A stretch of DNA of 64,000 nt from Hymenobacter sp. BRD128 (GTDB lineage: Bacteria; Bacteroidota; Bacteroidia; Cytophagales; Hymenobacteraceae). The notes beneath the pieces are model-generated. The model was given only the letters and a program-made list of their open reading frames with translations. It made no database searches and was not told the DNA's origin. The stretch's first letter is position 1, and each line of letters starts with the position of its first letter. The stretch is from positions 248,001 through 312,000 of the forward strand of contig NZ_CP053908.1 of assembly GCF_013256625.1 (NCBI RefSeq), written 5' to 3'. Positions 1-10,000 of the stretch are shown here, in pieces. The translations under genes were made by a program, and so were the position numbers.

Positions 1-23
1 AGATGGTGCGCGTTAATTAGTCG

Positions 24-467
24 TTAGTCAATCGTTTGAAAATGAGAATTGTCGGCGGCTAAATTTCCCGATGATTCTGTGTCCATGCCCAGCTTCTGCC
101 GCATTTCGGCCTCAAAATCGGGCGGAAGCATGAAGTCAATGAACGGAGGGTAAGCGTGCACCGTTTCGCGGCTTAGGGCCGTAACGAAGACGTTGTGGCC
201 TTCGGCATCGAAATGCACGGCGGCTAGCGGCAGCAAAATGCGCTGCTCGGTGTGAGGCAGCGGTGCGGGCACGCCGGGCAAGCCAGCCGCCAGCAGCACA
301 TCAAGGTATTGAATGCGCTGCGCTACCGGGTCGGCCAGTAGCTCATGCACGATGCCGAGGGCCTGGCCGTCGCTGCCGCGCACGGTCCAGCCGCGCGGGT
401 CGGGGTCATCGGCTACCAGCTCAAACGTTGGTAGGTCGCGCAGGCGGCGGAGAATGGGAGCGTTCAT
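24..467 (-). CDS. PRC-barrel-like domain protein
   Basis: 147-aa soluble protein with no signal peptide or membrane segment. The first ~75 residues, with WTVRGSDGQALGIVHELLAD followed by a hydrophobic strand and a second strand ending in ILLPLAAVHF, match the small beta-barrel of PRC-barrel proteins, which bind partner proteins or sit beside photosynthetic and RNA-processing factors. The rest is unlike anything I recognise. The ATG at 467 follows the stop of the upstream gene by 11 bp, so the two minus-strand genes are probably one operon. The family call rests on pattern recognition of the WxVxGxDGxxxGxVxxLLxD repeat. No function can be assigned. Confidence 0.6.
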   Translation of the reverse strand: MNAPILRRLRDLPTFELVADDPDPRGWTVRGSDGQALGIVHELLADPVAQRIQYLDVLLAAGLPGVPAPLPHTEQRILLPLAAVHFDAEGHNVFVTALSRETVHAYPPFIDFMLPPDFEAEMRQKLGMDTESSGNLAADNSHFQTID

Positions 468-478
468 AAGGGAAAGAG

Positions 479-1102
479 TTACAGCACGTCGCGGGCCGGG
501 TAGCTCAGCGTATTGAGCATCGAGTGGACCTGCGCCAGGTAGTCGCGGTTTTGGGTTTGCTCGGCGGGCGTGGCGTCGTGGCCCGAAAGCTGGCTAGCCT
601 GGCGTTGCAGGGCGCTGGCTTCGGCCTCGAGGTTAGGGTAGCCTTTTTGCTGCACGGCCAGCAGCAGGTTGGCGGCGGCTACCAGGCCGGGGCGCAGGCT
701 GGCCTGCGGGTCGCCATCGGCGAGCCGGGCCGTGGCGCTCGTAAAATTGTCGCGCTGCTCCCGAATGGTCGCGTCGTCGCGCAGGTCGGGGCGGTCGGCT
801 AGTTGGGTAAGCTGTGGGCTAAGCTGGAGCAGGCCAGCGCGGGCGCCGCTGGTGGTGCCCGGCGCGGCAGCCGTGGTGTCGGCGGGCATTGGCGAAGTAG
901 GGCTGGCGCCGGTGCTATCCGGGGCCAGGCTATCGGCCGGCACGGGTGCCGGCCCTAGCTCCGTTTTGGGCGGTGCCGGCTCATCGGCTGGGTCGGGGCG
1001 CAGGAAGAAATAAGCGGCTCCGGCCAGCACTAGCAAGGTCAGTGCCACCAGCAGCCAGGGGCTAGGGGCTGATTTTTTAGGTTGAATACGGAGTTCGGCC
1101 AT
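479..1102 (-). CDS. Membrane-anchored protein of unknown function
   Basis: 207 aa. A short basic N-terminus is followed by one membrane segment (about residues 17-33, LLVALTLLVLAGAAYFFL), then a 60-residue Pro/Ala/Thr/Ser-rich linker, then a helical C-terminal domain (about 100-207). This is the plan of a bitopic protein with a periplasmic domain on a flexible stalk. I chose the ATG at 1102 over one 33 bp upstream because the basic residues then directly precede the membrane helix. It lies 11 bp before the PRC-barrel-like gene and is probably co-transcribed with it. I do not recognise the family. Confidence 0.7.
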   Translation of the reverse strand: MAELRIQPKKSAPSPWLLVALTLLVLAGAAYFFLRPDPADEPAPPKTELGPAPVPADSLAPDSTGASPTSPMPADTTAAAPGTTSGARAGLLQLSPQLTQLADRPDLRDDATIREQRDNFTSATARLADGDPQASLRPGLVAAANLLLAVQQKGYPNLEAEASALQRQASQLSGHDATPAEQTQNRDYLAQVHSMLNTLSYPARDVL

Positions 1103-1170
1103 GAAAGAAAAGCAGGAAGGACTTCCTGTACGCAAGGTGACGGAAGGTAGTTAGCAAGACAGTTTAGGGG

Positions 1171-2151
1171 TTAAGCAAACGCAAGGGCTGGTTCCGTTTC
1201 GCGCTTCGAAGTTGGTAGCAGTTTCAGTAATTGCAGCGCATTGGCGATAATACCCTTCGCATCATAGTTGGTGTATAAATAAATTTCTTTACCTTGATAA
1301 GGCAGCTTGTTGAATGACAAGCCTGTTTTAGGCTGCGACCAGTTTAGCAGCGCCGTTTTCTTGCCGGCTTTGTCAAGTAGCGGAATCGGCAGCTTATCGT
1401 TGGTCTGTAAAACCAGCACAGCCGCTTTTAGCAGAATATCCTTCCACGTTTTAAGGGCGTGTTCTGTACCGTCGGGCAGGCGTAGCCACTGCGGTTTGCC
1501 TAGCTTTTTGTCTGGGTTAGTCAGGTCAATAGCGAGGGGGTAGTAATTTTTGGCTTGTACAGCCGCTACGGATTTATCAGTTGGGTGCCGTTGCGGCTTG
1601 GGACTGGCCGGCTCCATAATAGCTTCAGAGATAGCCGGCGTAGCGGGTGCGACAACGAGGCTGTGCCCACCGTGCGCCGCATCCAACAACTGAAGTAGCT
1701 GTAGCGCTGCCGGAAGCAGATTAGTGGTCCGCAATTCAATAATTGAAGTAGGCTCGTAGTGCGAGTGGCCGGGCGAGTAGCAGTGCCAGTTTAGGCCATC
1801 GGTGATGAAAAACGAAACCGGCTTCAGGGAGAAAGCATAGCCAATCAGCGCCCCCACATGGCCGAGCTTATCCAACCTTTCGCCCAGCTTCTTTGCCTCT
1901 ACTACCGACTGAATGACACCGGTCGGGCCTTTCAATACATAGTCCAGCGACTGCTTGTTTTCGACGGTGCGTTCGGGCTCTACCATGCGCACGTCGGCCG
2001 TATCCCAGCCCAGTGCGCGCAGCACAGGGTCGATGAGGGCAGCGCGGGTAGCCGCTTCATTCTTGCTTAAAAGCGCGTGATTTTGCTCAGCTTGGTGGCA
2101 AACGTAGGTGAGCGTGGCAACCAGCGACGCGAGTGGGCTAGGGGCGGGCAT
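1171..2151 (-). CDS. Orphan HsdR_N-type nuclease-domain protein
   Basis: 326 aa. Residues ~1-140 resemble the N-terminal nuclease domain of type I restriction R subunits (HSDR_N). The segment around residues 20-75 has NEAATRAALIDPVLRALGWD, then LDYVLKGPTGVIQSVVEAKK, where the Asp and the E-A-K triplet fit the PD-(D/E)xK metal-nuclease core. A linker follows, then a C-terminal domain (~190-315) with QWLRLPDGTEHALKTWKDIL that I cannot name. There is no helicase motor and no HsdM or HsdS nearby, so this is not a complete restriction system. Small HSDR_N proteins of this size are common orphans of unknown role. The start is set at ATG 2151; reading further upstream would run into the antisense of uvrA. 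It diverges from uvrA. Confidence 0.7.
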   Translation of the reverse strand: MPAPSPLASLVATLTYVCHQAEQNHALLSKNEAATRAALIDPVLRALGWDTADVRMVEPERTVENKQSLDYVLKGPTGVIQSVVEAKKLGERLDKLGHVGALIGYAFSLKPVSFFITDGLNWHCYSPGHSHYEPTSIIELRTTNLLPAALQLLQLLDAAHGGHSLVVAPATPAISEAIMEPASPKPQRHPTDKSVAAVQAKNYYPLAIDLTNPDKKLGKPQWLRLPDGTEHALKTWKDILLKAAVLVLQTNDKLPIPLLDKAGKKTALLNWSQPKTGLSFNKLPYQGKEIYLYTNYDAKGIIANALQLLKLLPTSKRETEPALAFA

Positions 2152-2211
2152 AGAAGAAAAATAGCGAGTCGGCCGCAATGATAGAGCCGGGTGCGGGCAC
2201 GCGCTAGGTCC

Positions 2212-2219
2212 GACCTTTG
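2212..2219 (+). promoter_or_regulatory. Possible uvrA -7 element
   Basis: GACCTTTG matches the Bacteroidota -7 consensus TAnnTTTG at all fixed positions but the first, and lies 48 bp before the uvrA ATG in the divergent gap. No TTG element is visible at the right distance upstream. Confidence 0.3.
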
Positions 2220-2266
2220 TGCCCGCGCCCGAAACCTTCCGCCCCGTTCGCACGGTTAGTCTATTC

Positions 2267-5113
2267 ATGTCCGACAATTCTGCTCTGCAAGTGGCCGCCC
2301 CGGCCACCGACGCCATCGACCAGCTCGACCCGCGCCAGTTTATTGTTATCAAAAATGCGAGAGTCCATAATCTGAAAAACCTGAGCGTGGCACTGCCGCG
2401 CAACAAGTTTATCGTCGTCACGGGCCTGTCGGGCTCGGGCAAGTCCAGCCTGGCCTTTGATACCTTGTACGCTGAAGGCCAGCGCATGTACGTCGAAAGC
2501 CTGAGCAGCTACGCGCGTCAGTTTCTGGGCCGCATGGACAAGCCCGACGTGGACTATATCCGGGGCATTTCGCCGGCCATCGCCATCGAGCAGAAGGTCA
2601 GCATTAAGAACAACCGCTCGACCGTCGGCACCAGCACCGAGATTTACGACTACCTCAAGCTGCTGTTTGCGCGGGTGGGCCGCACGTTTTCGCCCGTGAG
2701 TGGCGAGCAGGTGCGCAAGGATACGGTGGCCGACGTGGTCGATTATTTATTCTCGCTGCCCGCCGCTACGCGCGTCACCATCCTGGCGCCGCTGCTGCGC
2801 ACCGAGCCCGGCCGGCCCATGAGCAAGGAGCTGGACCTCTTGCTGCAAAAAGGCTACGGCCGCGTGGTGCTGGCTAGCGGCGAAAACGCGTTTATCGAAG
2901 ACCTAATTGGTGAGGGCAAGCCTGAGGTGGCGGGCGAAGTCTACATCCTCATCGACCGCTCGGCCATTCAGCCTGACGATGAAGACCTGCAATTCCGCCT
3001 CTCCGACTCGGTGCAAACGGCCTTTTTCGAGGGCCACGGCACCTGCATCGTGAAGCTGGATAACGAGTCGCGCACCTTCTCCGACAAGTTTGAGCTGGAC
3101 GGGCTCACGTTTGAGGAGCCGAGCGTCAACTTTTTCTCCTTCAACAACTCCTATGGCGCCTGCCACACCTGCGAGGGTTTCGGCTCGGTGCTGGGCATTG
3201 ACGAAGACCTCGTCATTCCCGATAAAAGCATGACGGTGTACGAAGGTGCCATCGCGCCCTGGCGCACCGAAAAGCAGGGCGAGTGGCTCAAGCCGCTGCT
3301 TAAGAATGGCATCCGGTTCGACTTCCCTATTCACCGCCCTTATAATGAGCTGAGCGCCGCCGAGCAGCGCCTGCTGTGGACTGGCAATAAGTACTTCGAG
3401 GGGCTCGACGCTTATTTTAAGTGGGTAGCCGAGCAGACCCACAAAATTCAGTACCGCGTGCTGCAGAGCCGCTACCGGGGCCGCACCACCTGCCCCGACT
3501 GCCGGGGCACGCGCCTGCGTAAAGACGCGCAGTACGTCAAAATCGCCGGCCGCAGCATCACCGATATCGTGCTACTGCCCATCTCGGAGGCGCTGACGTT
3601 TTTCGAGAACCTGAGTTTGAGCGAGCACGAGATGGCCGTGGCCGACCGCCTGCTGGCCGAAATCACCAACCGGCTAGGCTACCTCAACCGCGTAGGGCTG
3701 GGTTACCTCACCCTCAACCGCTTGAGTAATACGCTGAGCGGCGGCGAAAGCCAGCGCATCTCGCTGGCCACCTCGCTAGGGTCGGCGCTGGTAGGCTCGA
3801 TGTACGTGCTCGATGAGCCTAGCATCGGCCTGCACCCCAAGGATGCCGAGCAGCTTATTGGGGTGCTGCGTTCGCTGCAAGAGCTGGGAAATACGGTGGT
3901 GGTAGTGGAGCATGAGGAGAAAATGATGGCGGCCGCCGACCAGATTATCGACATCGGCCCTGAGGCCGGCAGCGGCGGCGGCCACCTCATGTTTCAGGGC
4001 ACTTTCCCGGAGCTGATGCAGGATACCGAAACCTACACCGGCAAGTACCTCAGCGGCCAGCTCGACGTGCCGGTGCCCGCCGTGCGCCGCCCCTGGCGCA
4101 ACGCGATGGAGCTGACCGGCGCCCGCGAAAACAACCTCAAAAACGTGAGCGTCAAGATTCCGCTAGGGGTCATGACGGTAGTAACGGGCGTGTCGGGCTC
4201 GGGCAAGTCGACGCTCATCCGGCGCATTCTGACCCCGGCCCTGATGAAGATGCTGGGCGGCGGTGCGGGCGAAACCACCGGCAAGTTTGACCGCCTGCTC
4301 GGCGTCAATGGCCAGGTGACGCACGTCGAGTTCGTGGACCAGAATCCCATCGGCAAGTCGTCGCGCTCGAACCCGGTGACCTACGTGAAGGCCTACGATA
4401 CCATCCGCACGCTGTTTTCAGAGCAGCCGCTGGCCAAGGCGCGCGGCCTCAAGCCGTCGCACTTTTCCTTCAACGTGGAGGGCGGGCGCTGCGAGGTGTG
4501 CCAGGGCGAAGGCCAGGTGAAAATCGAGATGCAGTTCATGGCCGACATCTACCTGACCTGTGAAAGCTGCGGCGGCCACAAATTCAAGCAGGACATTCTG
4601 GAAATCAAATTTCAGGACAAGAACATCTACGAGGTGCTCGACCTGACGGTGGCCGACGCCGTAGAATTCTTCAAAGGCCAGCCCAAAGTGGCCGAGCGCC
4701 TCCAGCCGCTGCTCGATGTGGGGCTAGGGTACATCCGCCTGGGCCAGTCGGCTAATACGCTCAGCGGCGGCGAGGCCCAGCGCGTGAAGCTGGCCAGCTT
4801 CCTTACCAAAGGCGCAACGCTGCAGCAGGATAAAATCCTGTTCATCTTCGACGAGCCCAGCACCGGCCTTCACTTCCACGACATTGCCAAGCTGCTGGGC
4901 GCGCTCAACGCGCTGGTGGAGCAGGGCAACTCGGTGCTCATCATCGAGCACAACGTGGACATCATCAAGTGCGCCGACTGGCTTATCGACCTCGGCCCCG
5001 AGGGTGGCATCAACGGCGGGCACCTGCTCTTCGAGGGCACGCCTGAGCAGCTGGTCAAGCTCAGGGATACCAACCACACGGCGCGTTTCCTGGCCGATAA
5101 AGTGAGGGGCTAG
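2267..5113 (+). CDS. uvrA: UvrABC excinuclease subunit A
   Basis: 948 aa, the usual UvrA length. UvrA is the damage-sensing ATPase that loads UvrB in nucleotide excision repair. Visible in order: Walker A GLSGSGKSS (~residue 52), zinc-finger Cys pairs CHTC (~298) and CPDC (~408), ABC signature LSGGESQR (~490), second Walker A GVSGSGKST (~641), second zinc module CEVC...CESCGG (~742-770), and second signature LSGGEAQR (~832). The start is ATG 2267; a GTG 48 bp upstream is in frame but overlaps the putative promoter. It is transcribed away from the HsdR_N-like gene. No SOS box was recognised in the divergent gap. Confidence 0.97.
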   Translation: MSDNSALQVAAPATDAIDQLDPRQFIVIKNARVHNLKNLSVALPRNKFIVVTGLSGSGKSSLAFDTLYAEGQRMYVESLSSYARQFLGRMDKPDVDYIRGISPAIAIEQKVSIKNNRSTVGTSTEIYDYLKLLFARVGRTFSPVSGEQVRKDTVADVVDYLFSLPAATRVTILAPLLRTEPGRPMSKELDLLLQKGYGRVVLASGENAFIEDLIGEGKPEVAGEVYILIDRSAIQPDDEDLQFRLSDSVQTAFFEGHGTCIVKLDNESRTFSDKFELDGLTFEEPSVNFFSFNNSYGACHTCEGFGSVLGIDEDLVIPDKSMTVYEGAIAPWRTEKQGEWLKPLLKNGIRFDFPIHRPYNELSAAEQRLLWTGNKYFEGLDAYFKWVAEQTHKIQYRVLQSRYRGRTTCPDCRGTRLRKDAQYVKIAGRSITDIVLLPISEALTFFENLSLSEHEMAVADRLLAEITNRLGYLNRVGLGYLTLNRLSNTLSGGESQRISLATSLGSALVGSMYVLDEPSIGLHPKDAEQLIGVLRSLQELGNTVVVVEHEEKMMAAADQIIDIGPEAGSGGGHLMFQGTFPELMQDTETYTGKYLSGQLDVPVPAVRRPWRNAMELTGARENNLKNVSVKIPLGVMTVVTGVSGSGKSTLIRRILTPALMKMLGGGAGETTGKFDRLLGVNGQVTHVEFVDQNPIGKSSRSNPVTYVKAYDTIRTLFSEQPLAKARGLKPSHFSFNVEGGRCEVCQGEGQVKIEMQFMADIYLTCESCGGHKFKQDILEIKFQDKNIYEVLDLTVADAVEFFKGQPKVAERLQPLLDVGLGYIRLGQSANTLSGGEAQRVKLASFLTKGATLQQDKILFIFDEPSTGLHFHDIAKLLGALNALVEQGNSVLIIEHNVDIIKCADWLIDLGPEGGINGGHLLFEGTPEQLVKLRDTNHTARFLADKVRG

Positions 5114-5120
5114 CCCACTA

Positions 5121-5516
5121 ATGAAACCCAAATACTTCGCTCTCGGCGCGCTGGCCCTGCTGCTCGGCTGGTTTGTATTCGACTCGCTGAGCCAGCCGGG
5201 CGTGGGCGACCTGCGGGGCGATTTTCAGCAGGTTGCGATGTATCGCAACGAGAACAATACTGGCCCCATCATCCGGGTATATGCCGTGACGGTGGCCGAT
5301 ACGCTGTGGCGTGAAATGCGGCAGTACGGCGACTTTATGCCCCACACCAAGTATGGCAACACCAAGGTGTATTTTTTTCGGCAGGGCCAGCCCGTGCCAA
5401 AAACAGTGCAGCCGGGTACCGTGAATTTTGCCCCTGCGTTTGCCCGCAATTGCCTGGCCGAATATGAGAAGGAGGTAATGGGTAACGTTACGTTTCAACG
5501 TTATCCACTGCGGTAA
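5121..5516 (+). CDS. Small secreted or membrane-anchored protein
   Basis: 131 aa. An uncleaved signal or anchor lies at residues ~5-20 (FALGALALLLGWFVFDSL), followed by a ~105-residue extracytoplasmic domain with aromatic strands (TKVYFFRQGQPVPKTVQPG). It starts 7 bp after the uvrA stop and may be read through from uvrA, although no functional link is apparent. No recognisable family. Confidence 0.65.
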   Translation: MKPKYFALGALALLLGWFVFDSLSQPGVGDLRGDFQQVAMYRNENNTGPIIRVYAVTVADTLWREMRQYGDFMPHTKYGNTKVYFFRQGQPVPKTVQPGTVNFAPAFARNCLAEYEKEVMGNVTFQRYPLR

Positions 5517-5982
5517 AAAACAATTAGCAGGACGGACTAAAAAAAGATGAAGCCCGACATTAGAGCTGGATTGGCTTCTGTTTTTCAGTACTATAAGTGA
5601 TGAAAATAGTCGTTTGACGGTTGCTTATTTTAAGTCAGGCTGGTTTCATTCATGCTTCTTTAATGTATTCGGTGGCTATTTTGTATCACTCAGCCGCCGT
5701 GAGTGAGCGCTCCCGGTCTTTTCCCTCGATTTTGCCCACCTTGCTTTGAAGTAGCAGGGGCACTTTCGCTGACGTTCACTGACCTTTTGCTAGTTAGGCA
5801 AGGTTAGCTGCGCAGCTTAAAATGGACATGACTTTGGCTATACTTTTTATTTAAGGGCTTTAGTGAGCAGGCTAGCCGCAGGGCTAGCCTGCTCACGCAC
5901 GCGCTACCAGTTGGGGCAGGCGCTTTTTTCGGTACTACACTCCCAGGATTACCAATCACCTAGCATAGTAATTATGGTTTTG
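5517..5982. other. Intergenic region before the RND operon
   Basis: 466 bases with lower GC than its neighbours and no convincing gene. It holds a perfect 15-bp inverted repeat at 5863-5896 (listed separately) and a weak -7-like TACTTTTT at 5841-5848 with no matching -33 element. A reading frame starting at 5863 runs into the efflux gene but lies inside the palindrome and is not a credible start. Confidence 0.6.
5863..5896. repeat. Perfect 15-bp inverted repeat, loop GCAG
   Basis: GTGAGCAGGCTAGCC at 5863-5877 is exactly complementary to 5882-5896. It lies about 87 bp upstream of the membrane fusion protein start and just downstream of the weak -7 candidate. It has no T-run, so it is not a standard terminator. 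It could be an operator for an unlinked regulator or an RNA hairpin in the leader. Confidence 0.8.
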
Positions 5983-7065
5983 ATGAAACGAATGTTCTTC
6001 TTGCTGAGCCTGGGCGGCTTGTTTTTTACGAGCTGCTCAAGTAAGCAGGAGGAAAAAGAAGAACAAATAAAATTGTTGGTTACTAGTCCTTTACAAAAGG
6101 ATACCACTATTACCAAAGAATACGTGGCCCAGATTCACGCCTACCAGCACATCGAGTTGCGGGCGCTGGAGAAGGGTTACCTGCAAAAGATATTCGTGGA
6201 CGAAGGCCAGGAGGTGAAAAAAGGCCAGGCCATGTTCCAGATTATGCCCCTCATCTACAACGCCGACGTGCAGAAGTCGCAGGCGGAGGCCAACTACGTG
6301 GGCATTGAGTACCGCAACACGAAGAATCTGGCTGATAGTAACATCGTGTCGAAGAATGAGTTGGCCCTAGCTAAGGCTAAGTTCGACAAGGCCAAGGCGG
6401 AAGTATCGCTGGCCAAAACCCACTTGCAGTTTACTGCCATCAAGGCGCCGTTCGACGGCATCATGGACCACTTTCAGGGCCGGCTGGGCAGCCTCGTAAA
6501 TGAGGGCGACCTGCTGACGACGCTCTCCGACAACAGCAAGATGTGGGTGTACTTCAACGTGCCTGAGGCGGAATATATCGCCTATAAAGAGCACGCCAAG
6601 GCTAGCGACAACGCGGTGAGCGTGAAGCTGCTGATGGCTAATAATGAGGTATTTCCTTACCCTGGTAAGGTGCAAACCATTGAGGCTGACTTTAATAACG
6701 AAACCGGCAACATCGCTTTCCGGGCCACCTTCCCGAATCCTAACGGCTTGCTGCGCAACGGCGAAACCGGCAGCGTGCTGATGACTGTGCCGCTCAAGCA
6801 CGCCCTCATCATTCCGCAAAAAGCCACTTTCGAGGTGCTCGAAAAGAAGTTTGTGTACGTGGTGGATAAAAACAACGTGGTGCACCAGCGCGAGGTAAAT
6901 GTGGCCTCGGAAATGCCTGACTTGTACGTGCTTAAGGATGGCATTGCGCCTTCCGACAAGATTCTGCTCGAAGGTATCCGCAAGGTGAAGGACGGCGACA
7001 AGATTAGCTACACTTATGAAGCACCGGAGAAAGTGCTGCCCAGGCTGAAAGTGTACTCTGAGTAG
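5983..7065 (+). CDS. RND efflux periplasmic adaptor (MFP)
   Basis: 360 aa. Periplasmic membrane fusion protein that links the inner-membrane RND pump to the outer-membrane channel. The start ATG 5983 gives a lipoprotein signal ending in LFFTSC, with Cys18 as lipidation site; ATG 5974 is an alternative. A biotinyl-lipoyl-like half (RALEKGYLQKIFVDEGQEVKKGQ, in two parts around residues 50-72) precedes the helical hairpin (~85-135), the second lipoyl half (IKAPFDGIMDHFQGRLG) and the beta-barrel and proximal domains. It is followed after 30 bp by the pump gene. The operon order MFP-RND-OMF matches AcrA/MexA-type systems, and substrates cannot be told from sequence. No local TetR-type repressor is encoded. 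Confidence 0.93.
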   Translation: MKRMFFLLSLGGLFFTSCSSKQEEKEEQIKLLVTSPLQKDTTITKEYVAQIHAYQHIELRALEKGYLQKIFVDEGQEVKKGQAMFQIMPLIYNADVQKSQAEANYVGIEYRNTKNLADSNIVSKNELALAKAKFDKAKAEVSLAKTHLQFTAIKAPFDGIMDHFQGRLGSLVNEGDLLTTLSDNSKMWVYFNVPEAEYIAYKEHAKASDNAVSVKLLMANNEVFPYPGKVQTIEADFNNETGNIAFRATFPNPNGLLRNGETGSVLMTVPLKHALIIPQKATFEVLEKKFVYVVDKNNVVHQREVNVASEMPDLYVLKDGIAPSDKILLEGIRKVKDGDKISYTYEAPEKVLPRLKVYSE

Positions 7066-7095
7066 GGTCTGTTTGTCAATTTATTAGCGTGAACT

Positions 7096-10000
7096 ATGTT
7101 CAGTAAATTCATTCGTAGGCCAGTGTTTGCCATCGTGATTTCGGTGGTAATCGTGTTCATGGGCGTGCTGGCCATCAAGACCCTGCCCACCTCGCAGTTT
7201 CCGGAGATTTCGCCGCCCATGGTTATGGTGAGCTGCGCCTACCCGGGGGCTAGCGCCAAGGTGCTCACCGAGTCGGTGCTCATTCCGCTGGAGCAGGCCG
7301 TGAACGGTGTGCCAGGCATGAAGTACATGACCTCCGACGCCGTGAGTGCCGGCGAGGCCAACATTCAGATTGTATTTAACCTGGGCACCGACCCCGAGCA
7401 GGCGGTAGTGAACGTGAATACCCGCATTGCGCAGGTGGTAAACCGCCTGCCGGTGCTGGTGCAGCGAGAAGGTCTCATTGTGAACCGCGTGGTGCCTAAC
7501 ATGCTGATGTACGTGAACTTGTATAGCAAAGACAAGGGCACGGACATGAAATACCTGTTCAACTACGCCGGGGTGAACATGATACCCGAGATTCAGCGCA
7601 TCAACGGTATCGGGCGGGCTAGCATCCTGGGTAGCCGGCAGTATGCCATGCGCATCTGGCTGCGGCCCGACCGCATGCGGGCCTATAATATCTCGGCCGA
7701 CGACGTGATGAAGGCGCTGGGCGACCAGAGCGTGATTGGCTCGCCGGGCCGTATTGGCCGCTCGGACGGGGGCCGCGCCGAAGCCCTCGAATACGTACTG
7801 ACGTACCAGGGCCGCTTCAACGATGTGGACCAGTACAAGAACGTTATTCTGAAAGCGAACCCCAACGGTGAGATGCTGCGCCTGAAGGATGTGGCCGATG
7901 TGTCGCTAGGCTCCGAATTTTACGACATCTACTCCAATCTTGATGGCTACCCCTCGGCGGCTATTATGCTGAAGCAGACCTACGGCAGCAACGCCAGCGA
8001 CGTAATTGCCAGCGTGAAGGAGAAGTTGCAGGAGCTGAAAAAGAGTATGCCGCCCGGCATGGACTACAAAATCAGCTACGACGTGTCGAACTTCCTCGAC
8101 GCCTCGACCGAGAACGTAATTCACACCCTGCGCGACGCCTTTATCCTGGTGGCCATTGTGGTGTTCCTGTTTTTGGGCGACTGGCGCTCGACGCTCATCC
8201 CGATTATCGCCGTGCCGGTTTCGCTCATTGGTGCGTTCACGGCCATGCAGGCATTTGGGCTGACTATCAACATGATTACGCTCTTCGCGCTGGTACTCGC
8301 CATCGGTATCGTGGTCGACGACGCCATTGTGGTGGTAGAAGCCGTGCACGCCAAGATGGAGGAGAAGCACCTCTCGCCGTTTGGCGCGGTGAAGGAAGTA
8401 ATCGGCGAAATCAGCGGGGCCATCATCGCCATCACCATCCTGATGACGGCCGTGTTCGTGCCGGTAGCCTTCATGAGTGGCCCGGTAGGTATTTTCTACC
8501 GCCAGTTCTCGATTACGATGGCTACATCCATTGTGATTTCGGGAGTCGTAGCGCTCACGCTCACGCCGGTGCTGTGCGCCATGATTCTGACCAATACGCA
8601 CGGCCAGCCCCGCAAAAAAACGCCCATTAACCGCTTCATCGACTGGTTTAACCGCGGCTTTGAAAAGCTAACCGGGCGCTACACCAACGTACTGGAGAAG
8701 CTGGTAGACCGCCGCGTGTTCACTTTCGGCGTGTTGATAGTGTTCGCACTGGGCATCTTTGGTATCTCGGCCAAGCTGCCTTCAGGCTTCATCCCGGCCG
8801 AAGACCAGGGCATGCTCTACGCCATCATTCAGACGCCGCCCGGCTCGACGCTGGAGCGCACCAATGATATTTCGCAGCGCCTGCAGCAACTAGCGAAGAA
8901 CGTGCCCGGAATCGAGAGCATTTCGACCCTGGCCGGCTACGAAGTACTGACTGAGGGCCGCGGCTCGAACGCCGGCACCTGTCTCATCAGCCTCAAGCCC
9001 TGGGGCGAACGCAAGGAATCCATCCACGACATTGTGGAAAGCCTGGAAAAAAAGGCCCACGAGATTCCGGGCGCGACCATCGAATTCTTTGAGCCGCCGG
9101 CAGTACCGGGCTACGGCGCGGCGGGTGGCTTCCAGCTTCAGCTGCTCGACAAAACCAACTCGGGCGACTACAAGGCGCTGGAAAAAGTAAACGAAGACTT
9201 CATGGCCCAGCTCAAAAAGCGTAAGGAGCTAGCCGGCTTGTTCACCTTCTTCTCGGCCAACTACCCGCAGTACGAGTTGAAGATTGACAACGACCTGGCC
9301 ATGCAGAAGGGCGTGAGCATCGGCAACGCCATGAACACGCTGAGCATCATGATTGGCTCGACCTACGAGCTGGGCTTTATTAAGTACCAGCGCTTTTTCA
9401 AGGTGTACGTGCAGGCGGAGCCGCAGTACCGGCGCCTGCCCCAGGACATCCTGAACATGTGGGTGAAAAACGACAAGGGCGAAATGGTGCCGTTCTCGGC
9501 TTTTATGCACATCGAGAAGACGCAGGGCGCCAACGAAATCAATCGCTACAACATGTACACCACGGCGAGTATCCGCGGTGATGCGGCCGAGGGCTACAGC
9601 TCGGGCGAGGCCATCAAAGCGGTGCAGGAAGTAGCGGCCAAAACCTTGCCCCGCGGCTACGACATCGACTGGGGCGGCTTGTCGAAGGACGAAGTATCGC
9701 GCGGCAACGAGGCCATCTATATCTTCCTGATTGTGCTGGCGTTCGTGTACATGGTACTCGCCGCCCAGTACGAGAGCTTCCTGCTGCCGCTGGCGGTAAT
9801 CTTCTCGCTGCCGGCCGGTATTTTTGGGGCTTTCCTGCTCATCAAGCTAGCCGGCCTGGCCAACAACATCTACGCCCAGGTGGGCCTCGTGATGCTGGTG
9901 GGCCTGCTGGGTAAAAACGCCGTGCTTATCGTCGAATTTGCCGTGCAGGAGCACGAGCACGGCATGAGCGTGCGCGACGCGGCCATTGCCGGGGCCAAAG

